From Kurthia populi (GTDB lineage: Bacteria; Bacillota; Bacilli; Bacillales_A; Planococcaceae), in assembly GCF_042686175.1 (NCBI RefSeq), contig NZ_JBHUOR010000140.1:1-64000 (forward strand): a stretch of DNA of 64,000 nt. The letters are read 5' to 3'. Shown piece after piece: positions 1-7,909 of the stretch. Positions within the stretch are counted from its first letter, which is position 1; every line of letters begins with the position of its first letter. The position numbers and the translations under genes were made by a program. The notes under the pieces are model-generated. The model searched no databases, was not told where the DNA came from, and was given only the letters and a program-made list of their open reading frames with translations.

Positions 1-96
1 AATTAAGGCAAAATTAAAAATGAGCCCGGTACAATACCGAACTCATTTTATACAAGCTGCTTAAACAAAATAACCGTGTCTAACAATTAGGGGTCA
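1..96 (+). mobile_element. Right end of an IS3-family insertion sequence (rest lies left of the window)
   Basis: The stretch holds the last codons of an IS3-type transposase, then about 30 bases of spacer and a terminal repeat-like end reading GTGTCTAACAATTAGGGGTCA, finishing with CA at 95-96 as IS3 elements do. Immediately after it, transporter coding sequence resumes in the opposite strand. The left end and the bulk of the element are outside the window, so family subgroup, integrity and target duplication cannot be judged here. Confidence 0.85.
2..64 (+). CDS. IS3-family transposase OrfB, C-terminal fragment (5' end outside window)
   Basis: The frame ends in IKAKLKMSPVQYRTHFIQAA followed by TAA. 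The SPVQYR(T) motif near the C-terminus is the hallmark of the rve-type integrase subunit OrfB of IS3-family transposases, which usually ends LKG(M/L)SPVQYRTQS. OrfB is the DDE recombinase that cuts and rejoins the element ends. Only 20 residues are visible because the gene begins to the left of the window. Inside these codons the palindrome at 21-46 looks like a rho-independent terminator, but it is coding sequence. Confidence 0.85.
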   Translation: MKAKLKMSPVQYRTHFIQAA

Positions 97-840
97 CTTC
101 AAAATCGCTTTATGCTTTTTCATATCCTTTAGTGTTACTATAATATCGTTATAGCCTGTGAAAAATGGAATGCGCTCAACTTTTGGTTTCGGCTTATCCT
201 TTAAGAAAAAAAATAAGGGCAATGAAAACAGTAAAAATAAGAGCGCGGTCGGAATAAATGTATCCACATTACTCCATTTAATCGAGATTGGATAGACGAG
301 TAGCCCAATGAGGGTCCCGACACCGCCAAGTGCGACACCATAACCAGAAATAAGCGGGATTTCTTTATCATTCCCAAGGTCCGGTAGCATCGAGTCATAA
401 AATACGAGGCTTGAATTATAAAAGAATTTAGCGAAAACATACGCAAGGACAACGAGCGCAAGACTCATCGGTACACCAAAAAGGGTACTATCAAAGCTTA
501 TCTTACCAAAGACGCCCATTAAAATCGTAAAGCCAACCGAAAATAGTGTGAAATACATCGTATAGCGTTTTTTTAATCCTGTCCGGTCAACGAGTACCCC
601 GTAAAGCGGCGAGCAAATCACGAGTAAAATACTCGCCACCGCATTGGCGTATGAAATAAAAGTACTTGCCACCTGCTGCTTTACTTCGTCTGTGCCGAGT
701 GTGTCATTCATATAAAATGGGAAGAAAATCGTATTAATATTCGATGAAAAAATCGTATTGGCTAAATCAAAGAGCGCCCATGCTACAATGGGCATCGATA
801 AATAAAGCTGCATCGCTTTGCGCGGTTCTTGCTGTTGCAT
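94..840 (-). pseudogene. UMF1/Atg22-like MFS transporter, truncated after about 247 residues by an IS3 element
   Basis: The N-terminal half of a major facilitator permease of the UMF1 (vacuole-effluxer Atg22-like) group: WALFDLANTIFSSNINTIFFP at the start of TM1, then about six hydrophobic segments and the central polar loop with KPKPKVER. Family members are usually about 420 residues with 12 membrane segments; this one stops after 247. The stop codon TGA (94-96) is not native: it is formed by the terminal TCA of the IS3 element, so the rest of the gene should lie beyond the IS, left of the window. The start ATG at 840 follows AAGGAGTGACATAGT. It sits downstream of trpE-trpG behind a terminator. 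A six-helix half protein is unlikely to transport. Substrate unknown. Confidence 0.8.
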
Positions 841-865
841 ACTATGTCACTCCTTTCTTGGCCTA

Positions 866-897
866 AAAAGAGGTTGCCCAAGCGGACAACCTCTTTA
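866..897 (-). terminator. Rho-independent terminator after trpG
   Basis: On the minus strand AAAGAGGTTGTCC, loop GCTTG, GGCAACCTCTTTTT forms a stem of about 12 pairs with a T run, starting directly behind the trpG stop codon. It separates trpEG from the transporter remnant. Confidence 0.8.
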
Positions 898-899
898 CT

Positions 900-1487
900 T
901 TAAACATGAACATGACGTAACTGATTTAAAAATGCTTGAATCATCGCATTGCCTTCCTCTGTACCAATCGATTCAGGGTGATACTGCATACCATAAACCG
1001 GATAGTCGCGGTGACGCAGTGCCATAATTTCATAATCGTCCGAAGCGGTTGCTGTTGCAATAAGCTCTTCTGGCATCGTTTTCGGGTCGATGACTAATGA
1101 ATGATAGCGCATTACTTGTGGCGTTTCGGATGCATTCGCAAATAAATCATCGCGTGAATGAATCGTTAGCGTCGAAAACTTGCCGTGCATAATGCGCTCG
1201 GCACGGACAATTTTAGCCCCAAATGCTTGCCCGATTGACTGGTGACCGAGGCAAATGCCAAGAATCGGAAATTCCTTATACAATGAGCGAATGACTTCAA
1301 GTGTAATGCCCGCTTCGTCTGGTGTCCCTGGACCGGGTGATAAAATAATGGCTTCTGGCTGCATTGTCCGAATCGCTTCAATGGTTACTTTATCGTTTCG
1401 TACAACGACTACCTCACGCCCAAGTGCCGCTACTTGCTGGTATAAGTTATACGTAAATGAGTCGTAATTATCGATTAATAAAATCAT
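900..1487 (-). CDS. trpG: Anthranilate (possibly also aminodeoxychorismate) synthase, glutamine amidotransferase subunit
   Basis: A class I glutamine amidotransferase of 195 residues. It releases ammonia from glutamine for the partner TrpE, which converts chorismate to anthranilate. Visible motifs are LSPGPGTPDEAG near residue 53, the nucleophile elbow GICLGHQSIG with the catalytic Cys near 79, and the His-Glu pair in MQYHPESIGTEEG near 170. The ATG at 1487 overlaps the trpE stop in ATGA, indicating translational coupling and equal subunit supply. The tryptophan T-box ahead of trpE makes anthranilate synthesis its main job; in Bacillus the same subunit often also serves PabB for folate, so it may be amphibolic (trpG/pabA). 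No other trp gene follows: a terminator comes directly after. Confidence 0.9.
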   Translation of the reverse strand: MILLIDNYDSFTYNLYQQVAALGREVVVVRNDKVTIEAIRTMQPEAIILSPGPGTPDEAGITLEVIRSLYKEFPILGICLGHQSIGQAFGAKIVRAERIMHGKFSTLTIHSRDDLFANASETPQVMRYHSLVIDPKTMPEELIATATASDDYEIMALRHRDYPVYGMQYHPESIGTEEGNAMIQAFLNQLRHVHV

Positions 1488-2881
1488 ACGTCCTGCACCT
1501 CCAATAATGCTTTTGCTTTGTTGATGGTCTCTTCGTATTCATTTATGGGAATCGAATTATAAACAACCCCAGCCCCTGCTTGAACATGGGCTTTGCCCTT
1601 TGTCACAACCATTGTACGAATCGCGAGTGCCATATCTAAATCACCCGATACAGATAAATACCCAACCGCACCGGCATACACACCTCGTTTTACAGATTCT
1701 AAGCCATTAATTAATTGCATCGCACGAATTTTCGGTGCACCTGATACCGTACCTGCTGGTAATGTCGCCTGTAAGACATCAATCGGATGCACATCCTCGC
1801 GTAATTCACCCGTTACTTCTGAAACGATATGCATGACATATTTGTAGCGCTCAATTTTCATATATTTATTAACATGAACCGAGCCAACCTTCGCAAGTCG
1901 CCCTACATCATTACGTCCTAAATCAACAAGCATACGATGCTCTGCTAGTTCCTTTTCATCTGCTAACAGCTCTCGCTCAAGCGCCTCATCCTCCGCAGTC
2001 GTTTTACCACGGCGACGTGTACCGGCAATCGGGTTTGTTGTTACAAGACGCTTGTTCACCTTCACAAGACTCTCTGGCGATGTTCCTAAAATCGTATAGC
2101 CATCAAAATCCAAATAATACATATATGGCGATGGATTACTTAGACGTAGCTTACGATACAAGCTCATTGGATTGCCATTAAACGGAGCGGAAAAACGCTG
2201 TGATAGCACAATTTGAAAAATGTCGCCGCGCTTAATATGTTCCTGTCCCTGTTTTACCATGTCACAAAAGTGTTCTTCGGTAATCGAGGAGGTAAAGGAT
2301 ACTTCGTCAAGTTCCTGCGGCGCAATCAGTGTTGGATGCTCGATTTGATGAATCATGCTATCAACAATATGTTCAAGCTCTGTTTTCGTTTTTCCCTCAT
2401 CAAATAAGTCAATTGCAACGACCGATAACTTTTGCAGTACATGGTCAAAAACGATGAAGCGGTCGAAAAATAATAAATGCATATCTGGCATGTCGAGTTC
2501 ATCCTCTAGCATCTGCCCAATTTGCTCATGGTAAAAGGCTGTCTCATACCCTACATAGCCAATGGCACCACCATAAAATGAAAAGGGTAGTTGCTGCACA
2601 TTCCCCGGAATCAATTCACGAATAACATCAAATGCCGGCTTTTTTTGCAGGCTACGTGAGCCATCCGCTTCAACAACGATGACTTCGTCTGCCGTTGAAA
2701 TCAACTCTTTAATGGGATTCGCAGCAACAAATGAATAACGACCGCTTTCCTCATGCTTTGCACTTGATTCAAATAAAATCTTTTTCTTGCCGTATAACGA
2801 ATGATACAGTGAAATCGGTGTCACCATATCTCCCGGAATATCCTTTTGAATAAAAACTTTTTCTCTCTGCTCTACTGTCAT
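1484..2881 (-). CDS. trpE: Anthranilate synthase component I
   Basis: Chorismate-using enzyme of 465 residues, making anthranilate with ammonia from TrpG, the first step of tryptophan synthesis. The N-terminal domain carries ILFESSAKHEESGRYSF, corresponding to the LLES feedback site that binds tryptophan; the chorismate domain has PSPYMYYLDF, the PIAGTRRRG segment, ELLADEKELAEHRMLVDLGRND and GTVSGAPKIRAM. Alanine in PIAGT points to TrpE, since the related PabB usually has lysine there. ATG 2881 is preferred over the in-frame TTG nine bases upstream because AGAGAGGA ends nine bases before it. The gene is headed by a T-box leader with a tryptophan specifier and followed by overlapping trpG. The remaining trp genes are not in this window. 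Confidence 0.93.
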   Translation of the reverse strand: MTVEQREKVFIQKDIPGDMVTPISLYHSLYGKKKILFESSAKHEESGRYSFVAANPIKELISTADEVIVVEADGSRSLQKKPAFDVIRELIPGNVQQLPFSFYGGAIGYVGYETAFYHEQIGQMLEDELDMPDMHLLFFDRFIVFDHVLQKLSVVAIDLFDEGKTKTELEHIVDSMIHQIEHPTLIAPQELDEVSFTSSITEEHFCDMVKQGQEHIKRGDIFQIVLSQRFSAPFNGNPMSLYRKLRLSNPSPYMYYLDFDGYTILGTSPESLVKVNKRLVTTNPIAGTRRRGKTTAEDEALERELLADEKELAEHRMLVDLGRNDVGRLAKVGSVHVNKYMKIERYKYVMHIVSEVTGELREDVHPIDVLQATLPAGTVSGAPKIRAMQLINGLESVKRGVYAGAVGYLSVSGDLDMALAIRTMVVTKGKAHVQAGAGVVYNSIPINEYEETINKAKALLEVQDV

Positions 2882-2940
2882 GTGTTTCAATCCTCTCTAA
2901 ACTAGCTCTCTCTGCTCGGTCATAGAGAAATCCATCCATT

Positions 2941-3190
2941 AAAAAAAGTCCTCTACCGCGCTCCTAAGAACGCGATAGAGGACGAATGGAATCCGCGGTA
3001 CCACCTCGATTACAGCTACTCGCTGTCACTCATACATAACGGTGTACGACCGGATTTCCCTACTGTCATTCAAGAAACCACTCTGAGGCCCATTCCTAGC
3101 AGACATGCTCCTAGGCTCACACCATTCCTAGGTCGCTCTTAGTCATGCGGTTGCTCGTACTCTCCCTCATCCACGTGTTTTATATCGTGA
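2941..3190 (-). promoter_or_regulatory. T-box leader, tryptophan-specific (specifier UGG), controlling trpE-trpG
   Basis: Minus-strand leader of about 250 nt. Stem I contains the AGTA loop element and the distal GAGC/GGTGTGAGCCTAGG region; the specifier loop reads GAA-TGG-GCC, so the codon is TGG (3090-3092). The T-box motif GGTGGTACCGCGGA lies at 2993-3006, and a strong terminator hairpin TCCTCTATCGCGT...GCGGTAGAGGA with seven T's ends at 2941. Uncharged tRNA-Trp should pair with the specifier and with the T-box bulge and prevent termination, switching the genes on when tryptophan is short. Confidence 0.93.
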
Positions 3191-3198
3191 TTGTAGTC

Positions 3199-3227
3199 AT
3201 TATACAAAACATTTTCAGATATTTCAA
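3199..3227 (-). promoter_or_regulatory. Sigma-A promoter of trpE leader, overlapped by a CodY-like box
   Basis: TTGAAA (3222-3227) and TATAAT (3199-3204) with a 17-bp spacer, about 15 bases ahead of the T-box leader. The -35 overlaps the stop codon of the upstream gene. The spacer contains AAATATCTGAAAATG (3210-3224), which matches the CodY consensus AATTTTCWGAAAATT at 12 of 15 positions, so GTP/branched-chain amino acid status may also repress the operon. The CodY part is tentative. Confidence 0.75.
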
Positions 3228-3982
3228 TCTAATTTGGCATTTTCTGACTGGCGGCAAAATTTCAACATATAATGCACATAGCGACGATTCGTCGTAATTT
3301 GATGTGTCAGCGATTCAGCAATGACCTCGAAAAATTCATTACCGCGGTCCGTACCGCGTAGTTCACGCTTTGTACGACGCTCATCTGGCCAACGTCCGAT
3401 AATATAATCCTCTTCCTCAAGCTCCCATGAAACATTATATAAATAACCGTTTGACGGCGCCCAGCCATATTGGTCGAGCATTTGCTTTTCGACTTCTGCC
3501 ATTGAAAATGTCGTTCGTGTCTGCGCCATGCGAAAAATCATATAGCGCACGATGTCTTTAATCGAAATCAATTTTGAAAAGTAGCTACGAAATTCCTCCG
3601 GTAATAAATGGTCCGGACGCGGCGGTTTATCGCCATTTTTCGTCAGTTCATAAAAGAAGCGATCAAGGACAAGGACGATTTCATAAAAGCGGTGATAATA
3701 CAGCTCCCGATACCTCGCAAGGCGTTGCTGCCCGATTTCTGTAATCGAGTAGCATACTTTTCTTCCTTCTAAATGCGAGGACATCGCGCCTTCCCCTTCT
3801 AAGTTTTTCGCAACGCGTGCGACATATTCGTATCCTACCGAGCGCCCAGGGAATGTATCTAAAAAACTAAAATACACTTCACGCGGATATTTCGGTCCTT
3901 TTTGTACTTCATATAAAAAATAAAGGGCAATCGTATCTTTAACGCTAAATCCGACTGCTTGTTGGAATGTTTTCTCTTTCAC
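3224..3982 (-). CDS. Protein with two PadR-like winged-helix domains, putative transcription regulator
   Basis: 252 residues starting at GTG 3982 behind AGGGAGTGATAGC. Residues about 12-90 (TIALYFLYEVQKGPKYPREVYFSFL ... VCYSITEIGQQRLARYREL) look like a PadR winged helix followed by its C-terminal helix; residues about 130-240 repeat the pattern (KLISIKDIVRYMIFR ... GWAPSNGYLYNVSWELEEEDYIIGRW ... LRGTDRGNEFFEVI). PadR proteins are normally single-domain dimers of 100-180 residues, so this is a tandem fusion that could act as a monomer with two DNA-reading heads. It begins 11 bases after the subtilase stop codon, suggesting one transcript. Target unknown. Its stop codon lies inside the trpE promoter. 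Confidence 0.6.
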   Translation of the reverse strand: MKEKTFQQAVGFSVKDTIALYFLYEVQKGPKYPREVYFSFLDTFPGRSVGYEYVARVAKNLEGEGAMSSHLEGRKVCYSITEIGQQRLARYRELYYHRFYEIVLVLDRFFYELTKNGDKPPRPDHLLPEEFRSYFSKLISIKDIVRYMIFRMAQTRTTFSMAEVEKQMLDQYGWAPSNGYLYNVSWELEEEDYIIGRWPDERRTKRELRGTDRGNEFFEVIAESLTHQITTNRRYVHYMLKFCRQSENAKLD

Positions 3983-3993
3983 GCTATCACTCC

Positions 3994-5478
3994 CTAATGA
4001 ATGGCCAGCTTAGCCGTTACTTTTGATGAGGAAAGACCGCTTGTGTCATAGACAACCACGCTCGCTTTATACGTTTTTTTCGTTGCGAGCTTTTTCGTTG
4101 TAAAACTAGATGTTCTCGACTTTCCTACATACTGGCCGTCTAAATAAATTTTAGCATACGCATAGTCGGGTGTGTTCTTTACATCCCAAGAAATGCGCGC
4201 TTTTTTGTTTGTAGCAACGCGAAATTGAATATTTGTTGCCTGTGTAGGAGGTGTCGTATCGACTTTCGTAATAAAAGTCGCTTCAACAGGCTCTGCCGCA
4301 TCCCCTTGCGCATTTAATGCGCGCACAGATACTAACTGCACCTCATCCGCCGTTAAATTTTTCAATGTGTACGACGTTTTTTTCGTCCGGGCGATTTCCT
4401 CGTCATGCAGCGAGATAATAAGTGAATCCCATGTATCCTCTGCCGATTTCGTAAATTTTAAAATCGCTGTATGATCCGTAATACCGCTTACCTTAAAGGA
4501 TGACGGTGCAAGAGAGCTTTGTGGTTCGACATATGTATAATGCGGCATACCATAGCCAAATGTCGTATCATAGCCTTCCACACCTAAATCTTTTGAGCTG
4601 GCAATCAATTTTTCTTTTAGTTGCTGCGGCGTACTATACGGATACTGCTCTTTTAATAATGCTACCATCCCTGTAATAAATGGTGTCGCAAAAGAGGTCC
4701 CACTTGCCGTATAAAGCTCGCCATTGACCGCAATGGTTGGAATATTTTCCCCAGGTGCCACAAAATCGATGCCGCTTCCATAGTTTGCAAAGGTACTACG
4801 TTTATTTTTTGCTGAAATTGACGTCACTGCAATGACTTCTTTATAGCGCGCTGGATAAGTGACGCTTTTCATTTTATTATTCCCTGCAGATGCCACAACG
4901 ACGATATTTTTCGCATAGGCTTTTTTTATGACGCGATGAAGAGCTGGAATATCACTTTGAAGCCCCGATGAAATTGAAATAATATCTGCCTTGTCCGAAA
5001 TGGCTTGGTCTACCGCTTCAATTAATTCTTTAACATCGCCGTCCTCAGTGCCATCTTTATATTTATACGATGCAATGGTTACCTTCGGGGCAACACTGAA
5101 AATCGAAAAATCTTCATTGTCTTTAATAGGCTTTGCGCCAATAATGCCCGCAACGCCCGTACCATGCCCCTCTTCAAATCGGTCGAGCACATCGCCTTCA
5201 TTGATTTTTTTCGTATAAGGATTGTCGGTCGTAAAACTATAGCGCTCCTTAACATTTGATAATAGTTTACTGTTTTTATTAACCCCTGTATCGATAATCG
5301 CCACACGAATACCTTTACCTGAATAGCCATTGGCCCACGCCACCGGAATTGTTAATTTCTTTAGATGTTTCGTTGGTACTTCTTCTGTATAAAGCGGTTG
5401 TGCCTGCGCAACCGCTCCGAATGAAGGACCAGTTAAAACCGCACAGATTGCTGCTATCGAAATGATTCGTCGTCGCAT
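3994..5478 (-). CDS. Secreted S8 family (subtilisin-like) serine protease with C-terminal fibronectin-type domains
   Basis: 494 residues. The start chosen is ATG 5478, six bases after AGGAGGG; upstream in-frame starts would swallow that ribosome site. A signal peptide MRRRIISIAAICAVLTG...AQA precedes the protease domain with the triad Asp63 (AIIDTGV), His105 (EGHGTGVAGIIG) and Ser262 (ASGTSFATPF), plus the oxyanion Asn200 (ASAGNN). Only about 30 residues separate the signal from the catalytic core, so a full I9 pro-domain chaperone is missing. Residues about 290-490 form two beta-sandwich, fibronectin III-like repeats that may bind cell wall or substrate. Likely an extracellular scavenging or processing protease. 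TATAAT at 5499-5504 could be its -10. Confidence 0.9.
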   Translation of the reverse strand: MRRRIISIAAICAVLTGPSFGAVAQAQPLYTEEVPTKHLKKLTIPVAWANGYSGKGIRVAIIDTGVNKNSKLLSNVKERYSFTTDNPYTKKINEGDVLDRFEEGHGTGVAGIIGAKPIKDNEDFSIFSVAPKVTIASYKYKDGTEDGDVKELIEAVDQAISDKADIISISSGLQSDIPALHRVIKKAYAKNIVVVASAGNNKMKSVTYPARYKEVIAVTSISAKNKRSTFANYGSGIDFVAPGENIPTIAVNGELYTASGTSFATPFITGMVALLKEQYPYSTPQQLKEKLIASSKDLGVEGYDTTFGYGMPHYTYVEPQSSLAPSSFKVSGITDHTAILKFTKSAEDTWDSLIISLHDEEIARTKKTSYTLKNLTADEVQLVSVRALNAQGDAAEPVEATFITKVDTTPPTQATNIQFRVATNKKARISWDVKNTPDYAYAKIYLDGQYVGKSRTSSFTTKKLATKKTYKASVVVYDTSGLSSSKVTAKLAIH

Positions 5479-5518
5479 TGCCATCCCTCCTATTAGCCTT
5501 ATTATACGAAATTTACAC

Positions 5519-5548
5519 AAAAAAAGAATCCGCTAGCGTGCAGATTCT
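5519..5548 (-). terminator. Terminator of the cobalamin/ECF operon
   Basis: Minus-strand AAAGAATC, 12-base loop, GATTCTTTTTTT. The left arm overlaps the last codons of the S-component gene, so the operon ends tightly here before the subtilase promoter. Confidence 0.75.
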
Positions 5549-6246
5549 TTCACTTTATTGCCAATTAGACCATATTTTATTTGAATACGCTCTAACTTTT
5601 CACCAATAGGTTTCGTTAACAGTAATAAAAAGACAACATTTGATACAGCGTAAGCAATTGTAAATGGTAGTGCCGTCCCAGCTGCTTGTAAATAACGCGT
5701 CCACGAAAATGCGCCATCATACGACATGACCGTCCAAATATCCATAATGAATGAGAACAATACCCCGGCGATAATGCCGTATAAAATAAGACCGATTTTT
5801 GTCTCCATTAAAGAAGTTTTACCGAGCCAACCAGCAATGTAGCCAATGATGCCCCATGTAAACATTTGAAAAGGTGTCCACGGCCCTTGCCCAAATAGCA
5901 TATTTGATGCGATGGCTGACACAGCCCCGGTTAAAAAGCCCGCTTCTGGTCCCATTTTAAAACCGGTAATCGCCGTAATCGCCGTCACCGGTTTAAACGC
6001 AGGTACCCACGCAAAAGCAACGCGCCCTGCGACGGAAATGGCTGACATGACCGCGATAATCATAATTTCGCGCGCATGTGGCTTGCGGCGTTCAAATTGT
6101 AAGAAAAAGGGCACGCAAGCTAATAGCACGACGATCATCGAAATAATATTGTATTTATTATCTTTTAACAATGTTGCGCCGACTATTAGTAATAGTGGAA
6201 TGGCGATAAAAATAATACTAAGTGAAACGAGTTGTTTAGCTTTCAA
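5533..6246 (-). CDS. ECF transporter substrate-specificity (S) component, putative cobalamin/corrinoid binder
   Basis: 237-residue integral membrane protein with about six hydrophobic segments, of the S-component type: AFAWVPAFKPVTAITAITGFKMGPEAGFLTGAVSAIASN is typical of this fold, where conserved Gly/Ala helix faces dock on the T component. S components bind the vitamin outside and topple in the membrane to release it. Start is TTG 6246, nine bases after AGGAGG; the ATG further upstream would include that site. It overlaps the ATPase stop by 11 bases. Substrate is inferred, not seen: the operon starts with a B12 riboswitch and encodes two exported proteins resembling intrinsic factor domains, so cobalamin or a precursor (CbrT-like role) is the best guess. 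Confidence 0.75.
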   Translation of the reverse strand: MKAKQLVSLSIIFIAIPLLLIVGATLLKDNKYNIISMIVVLLACVPFFLQFERRKPHAREIMIIAVMSAISVAGRVAFAWVPAFKPVTAITAITGFKMGPEAGFLTGAVSAIASNMLFGQGPWTPFQMFTWGIIGYIAGWLGKTSLMETKIGLILYGIIAGVLFSFIMDIWTVMSYDGAFSWTRYLQAAGTALPFTIAYAVSNVVFLLLLTKPIGEKLERIQIKYGLIGNKVKESAR

Positions 6247-7909
6247 CGAGCACACCCTCCTCATAATATTGAATGAGTTGCGATGGCGTAATCGCGTGCT
6301 CAACGACGTGACGGCTCATACGGTGCGTAGCGGTCGTATAAAAATGATTGCCGCTATAAAAGGCGACGCGGTCATCTACCGACACGATATTACCATCGAA
6401 AAATAAGGCTGCGCGATCCGCAAACTCCGCTGAAAACTCGACATCATGAGTCACGATGAAAATCGTTAAGCCTTGCGCTTTTAACTGCTGTAAAATTTCG
6501 GCGAAAACGCGTTTTGAGGCGCCATCCATACCCTTCGTTGGCTCATCTAACAATAAAATTTTTGGCTCGTTTAACAGCACTTTCGCGAGCGCGACCTTTT
6601 GCTGCTCGCCACCACTTAAATCAAAAGGATGCTGCTCAAGCACATGTTCAATTCCGAGCTGTGCGACCATCGCGGCGATTTTAGCTTGTTTTTGTGCCTC
6701 CGGTATGGTCCAAATTGACGCTAAATCTTCAAATTCCTTGCGTACGGTTTTTGCGACAAAAATCGTTTGTGGATTTTGTGGTAGCACCCCAATAAACTGA
6801 CGATATAACTCTTTTTGGCGATATTTTTTAAGCACACGCCCTTCAAGTAACACCTGTCCACGATAAAGCGGCATTAAGCCAGCCATCACTTGCATTGCCG
6901 TTGATTTGCCCGAACCGTTTCCACCAAGCAACGTGAAAATTTCCCCACGCTCTAGCGTCAAATCAAATTCTTTTAAAATATCATGGCCTTTTGCTTCGTA
7001 GCGGAACCAGCCTTTTTTCACTTCTAAAATGGGGTCATGCGATACAGCTGAGTTTGGCATACGCGCCGTTCCTTGTACGAAATGCTTTGTTAGCCATGCG
7101 CGTCCTTCACGAATCGTTAGCGGAGCGTCATCTTGTAGCTGCAAGGCATGATGAATACGCAATGGCGTCGGTAAACCGAGTAGCATCGGGTGCTCGCGGT
7201 CAATTGCTTGTAGCTCACTCGCAACGGCTTTCGGTGTACCGTTGGCGATTATTTCACCTTGTTCAAGCATGACGACGCGGTCTGCAAGTGGATATACTTC
7301 TTCTAGGCGATGCTCGACTAATAAAATCGTTAAGCCGAGCTCTTTATTTAATTTTTGCAGCGTTTGAATAAATTCCGTTGCCGCAATCGGGTCTAGCTGC
7401 GATGTCGGTTCATCTAAAATTAAAACCTCTGGCTGCATGACCATAACACTAGCCAAATTAAGTAATTGTTTTTGACCACCCGATAAATGCATCGTATCCG
7501 CATGAAATAGGCCTTGGATACCAAAGAAATTCGCCATTTCCGCAACGCGTCGTCGAATCGTACTCGGCTCGACCCCTAAATTTTCGAGCCCAAATGCGAG
7601 CTCATGCCACACTTTATCGGTAACAAGTTGATTTTCTGGATTTTGTAGCACATAGCCAATTTTCTCAGCTCGCTCACGTTCGGTCAGCGAATCGAGTGCT
7701 TGATTGTTTAAGAAAATGTCCCCGCTTCGTTCGCCATGGGGTGCAAGTTCTTGTTTTAATTGTTTTAATAATGTTGTTTTCCCACAGCCTGAAACCCCAC
7801 AAAAAACGACAAATTCACCTTGTTCAATTGCTAAATTCAGCTGTTTTAATGCAGGTCGTTTGGCGAGTGGATACGTGAAATCGAAATCTTTGAAGTTAAT
7901 GAACGCCAT
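6236..7909 (-). CDS. ECF transporter ATPase, two ABC domains fused (EcfA-EcfA')
   Basis: 557 residues carrying two complete nucleotide-binding domains. Domain 1: Walker A GVSGCGKTT (38-46), signature LSGGQ (142-146), Walker B VLILDEPTS. Domain 2: GGNGSGKST (329-337), signature LSGGE (431-435), ILLLDEPTKGMD. Most Bacillales keep EcfA1 and EcfA2 as separate proteins; here both are in one chain, typical of dedicated rather than shared ECF systems. It powers vitamin import with the T and S components encoded on either side. ATG 7909 follows AGGAGGTGCGCAA; the beginning overlaps the T gene by 64 bases and the end overlaps the S gene. Confidence 0.93.
   Translation of the reverse strand: MAFINFKDFDFTYPLAKRPALKQLNLAIEQGEFVVFCGVSGCGKTTLLKQLKQELAPHGERSGDIFLNNQALDSLTERERAEKIGYVLQNPENQLVTDKVWHELAFGLENLGVEPSTIRRRVAEMANFFGIQGLFHADTMHLSGGQKQLLNLASVMVMQPEVLILDEPTSQLDPIAATEFIQTLQKLNKELGLTILLVEHRLEEVYPLADRVVMLEQGEIIANGTPKAVASELQAIDREHPMLLGLPTPLRIHHALQLQDDAPLTIREGRAWLTKHFVQGTARMPNSAVSHDPILEVKKGWFRYEAKGHDILKEFDLTLERGEIFTLLGGNGSGKSTAMQVMAGLMPLYRGQVLLEGRVLKKYRQKELYRQFIGVLPQNPQTIFVAKTVRKEFEDLASIWTIPEAQKQAKIAAMVAQLGIEHVLEQHPFDLSGGEQQKVALAKVLLNEPKILLLDEPTKGMDGASKRVFAEILQQLKAQGLTIFIVTHDVEFSAEFADRAALFFDGNIVSVDDRVAFYSGNHFYTTATHRMSRHVVEHAITPSQLIQYYEEGVLVES

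Noticed and set aside
16..46. Apparent rho-independent terminator GAGCCCGGTACAATACCGAACTC after the transporter gene
   Set aside because: The palindrome lies within transposase codons (MSPVQYRTHF); it is coding sequence of the IS, though it could still act as a terminator.
5912..6406. 164-codon plus-strand frame across the ECF S and A genes
   Set aside because: Antisense to two well-supported genes; composition is a shadow of their codon bias.
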